From an uncultured Pelagibacteraceae bacterium (lineage in GTDB: Bacteria; Pseudomonadota; Alphaproteobacteria; Pelagibacterales; Pelagibacteraceae): 64,000 nucleotides of DNA. A program made the translations under genes and the position numbers. Under the pieces are notes generated by a model. The model did not search any database and had not been told where the DNA came from. It worked only from the letters and a program-made list of their open reading frames with translations. The stretch spans positions 225,200 through 289,199 of the forward strand of contig CACIJY010000001.1 of NCBI GenBank assembly GCA_902587095.1. Direction: 5' to 3'. The stretch's first letter is position 1. Every line of letters starts with the position of its first letter. Below, piece by piece: positions 63,181 through 64,000 of the stretch.

Positions 63181-64000
63181 ATTAACAAATCCAGAAATTG
63201 CAATATTAATGATGAGCTTATTTTTATTTGCAGTTCTGTTAGGTTTTCCAATTGCATTCACTCTACTAGCTATGGGTGTAGGGTTTGGATATTACGCTTA
63301 TTTTGATCCAACTAGGATGGATCATCTGCTTGATAATCGGATATTTTCTTTATTAGTCCAAAATACTTACACCATAATGGATAATACAGTTTTAACTGCA
63401 GTGCCTTTATTTTTATTTATGGGTTACTTAGTTGAAAGAGCTGGGATAGTAGCAAAATTGTTTTTTGCTATAAGACTTGCTTCCCATAGATTGCCAGCCT
63501 CAATGGCTGTCGCAGCACTTGTAACATGTGCATTATTTTCTACAGCAACTGGAATTATTGGAGCAGTTGTAACTTTAATGGGTCTTTTAGCTTGGCCAGC
63601 AATGATAAGAGCTGGATATGATAAAAAATTTGCTTCCGGAGTTATATGTTCAGGAGGATGTCTGGGAATTTTAATACCTCCAAGCATTATGTTAATTGTA
63701 TATGCAGTAATAGCTCAATTATCCCCACTAAGACTTTTTGCTGCCGCTATATTTCCTGGCTTAATGTTAGCAGGTCTTTATATTTTATATGTAATTATAA
63801 GAGCATATTTCAATCCGTCTTTAGCACCTAAGCCTGCAGCAGAAGAAATTCCGCCAAGGTCAGTAATTTTAAAAGAGGTTCTAGTTTCTTTTGTTCCATT
63901 GTTCTCATTAATAATTTTGGTTTTAGGTACAATTTTAGGAGGACTAGCTACTCCAGCAGAGGCGGCTGCAGTAGGAGCATTTGGAGCTTTAATTTTATCT
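63170..64000 (+). CDS. TRAP transporter large permease DctM, cut by window end
   Basis: The frame opens with ATG at 63170 (MLFELTNPEIAILMMSLFLF) inside dctQ and stays open for 277 codons to the last base. DctM features are LLGFPIAFTLLAMGVGFGYY, AVPLFLFMGYLVERAGI, TGIIGAVVTLMGLLAWPAMI and GGCLGILIPPSIMLIVYAVI, then LGGLATPAEAAAVGAFGAL. It is the Na+-coupled large subunit, and the remaining part lies beyond the window. Confidence 0.95.
   Translation, partial: MLFELTNPEIAILMMSLFLFAVLLGFPIAFTLLAMGVGFGYYAYFDPTRMDHLLDNRIFSLLVQNTYTIMDNTVLTAVPLFLFMGYLVERAGIVAKLFFAIRLASHRLPASMAVAALVTCALFSTATGIIGAVVTLMGLLAWPAMIRAGYDKKFASGVICSGGCLGILIPPSIMLIVYAVIAQLSPLRLFAAAIFPGLMLAGLYILYVIIRAYFNPSLAPKPAAEEIPPRSVILKEVLVSFVPLFSLIILVLGTILGGLATPAEAAAVGAFGALILS

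Noticed and set aside
1..64000. CRISPR arrays, insertion sequences, prophage or toxin-antitoxin pairs
   Set aside because: No regularly spaced repeats, transposase-like proteins, terminal repeats or phage structural genes were seen anywhere.

Overview
The window is AT-rich, very compact alphaproteobacterial DNA. Gene content, order and composition fit the SAR11 clade (Candidatus Pelagibacter or a close relative). The signs are strongly A/T-biased codon use, Lys/Asn/Ile-rich proteins, intergenic gaps mostly under 120 bp, many genes sharing start and stop bases, and no mobile elements, prophage or CRISPR. The species call is inference from pattern, not from a search.

Layout. Positions 1-12386 look like the origin-proximal block of alphaproteobacteria. 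hemH and hemE lie on one side of a 284-bp gap of about 14% G+C that matches the classic hemE-oriC position. A pyruvate,phosphate dikinase regulator, maf, aroE, coaE and dnaQ follow, then secB, fxsA, a Tim44-domain protein, an Smr protein, hslUV and hisBHAFE. Positions 12392-19563 hold a small anchored unknown, HIT and GNAT proteins, lolA, ftsK, a ubiquinone-type flavin hydroxylase, a Lon-N protein and a TPR-sulfotransferase. tRNA-Gly(GCC) sits 8 nt before phhB. Then come purH, a heparinase-like protein, rpe, a two-part sodium/solute symporter, acetyl-CoA synthetase with a strongly basic N-terminal tail, and an EVE protein.

Positions 29717-39698 carry three TPR proteins, two with GT41 (O-GlcNAc-transferase-like) domains. 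They flank tsaD and the hemC-hemD-mscS-yggT-folD run. Positions 39746-45716 contain a light-linked island: an SDR lacking its catalytic Tyr, a cryptochrome/photolyase of the PhrB-related family without the usual Fe-S cysteines, a DCC thiol protein, a 42-residue DUF2256 protein, two exported proteins, and a second photolyase-family protein whose FAD domain comes first with an extra domain behind it. argG, an IalB protein, an aldo/keto reductase, a BI-1 protein, DUF2794, yciB and hspQ follow.

Positions 50707-55349 are a cytochrome c maturation operon (ccmCDEFGH) ending in a PagL-type lipid A deacylase. Positions 55359-64000 form a 2-hydroxyacid/2-ketoacid module: two FMN hydroxyacid oxidases, an aminotransferase, a D-type FAD oxidase, a glyoxylate reductase-like dehydrogenase and a TRAP transporter (dctM is cut by the window end). 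A strong terminator separates the binding-protein gene from the permease genes.

The best candidates for something under-described are the photolyase/DUF2256/SDR island, the reversed-order photolyase, the basic tail on Acs, the EF-hand-like loop in the symporter, the hairpin before ccmC, and the near absence of space for terminators between convergent genes.
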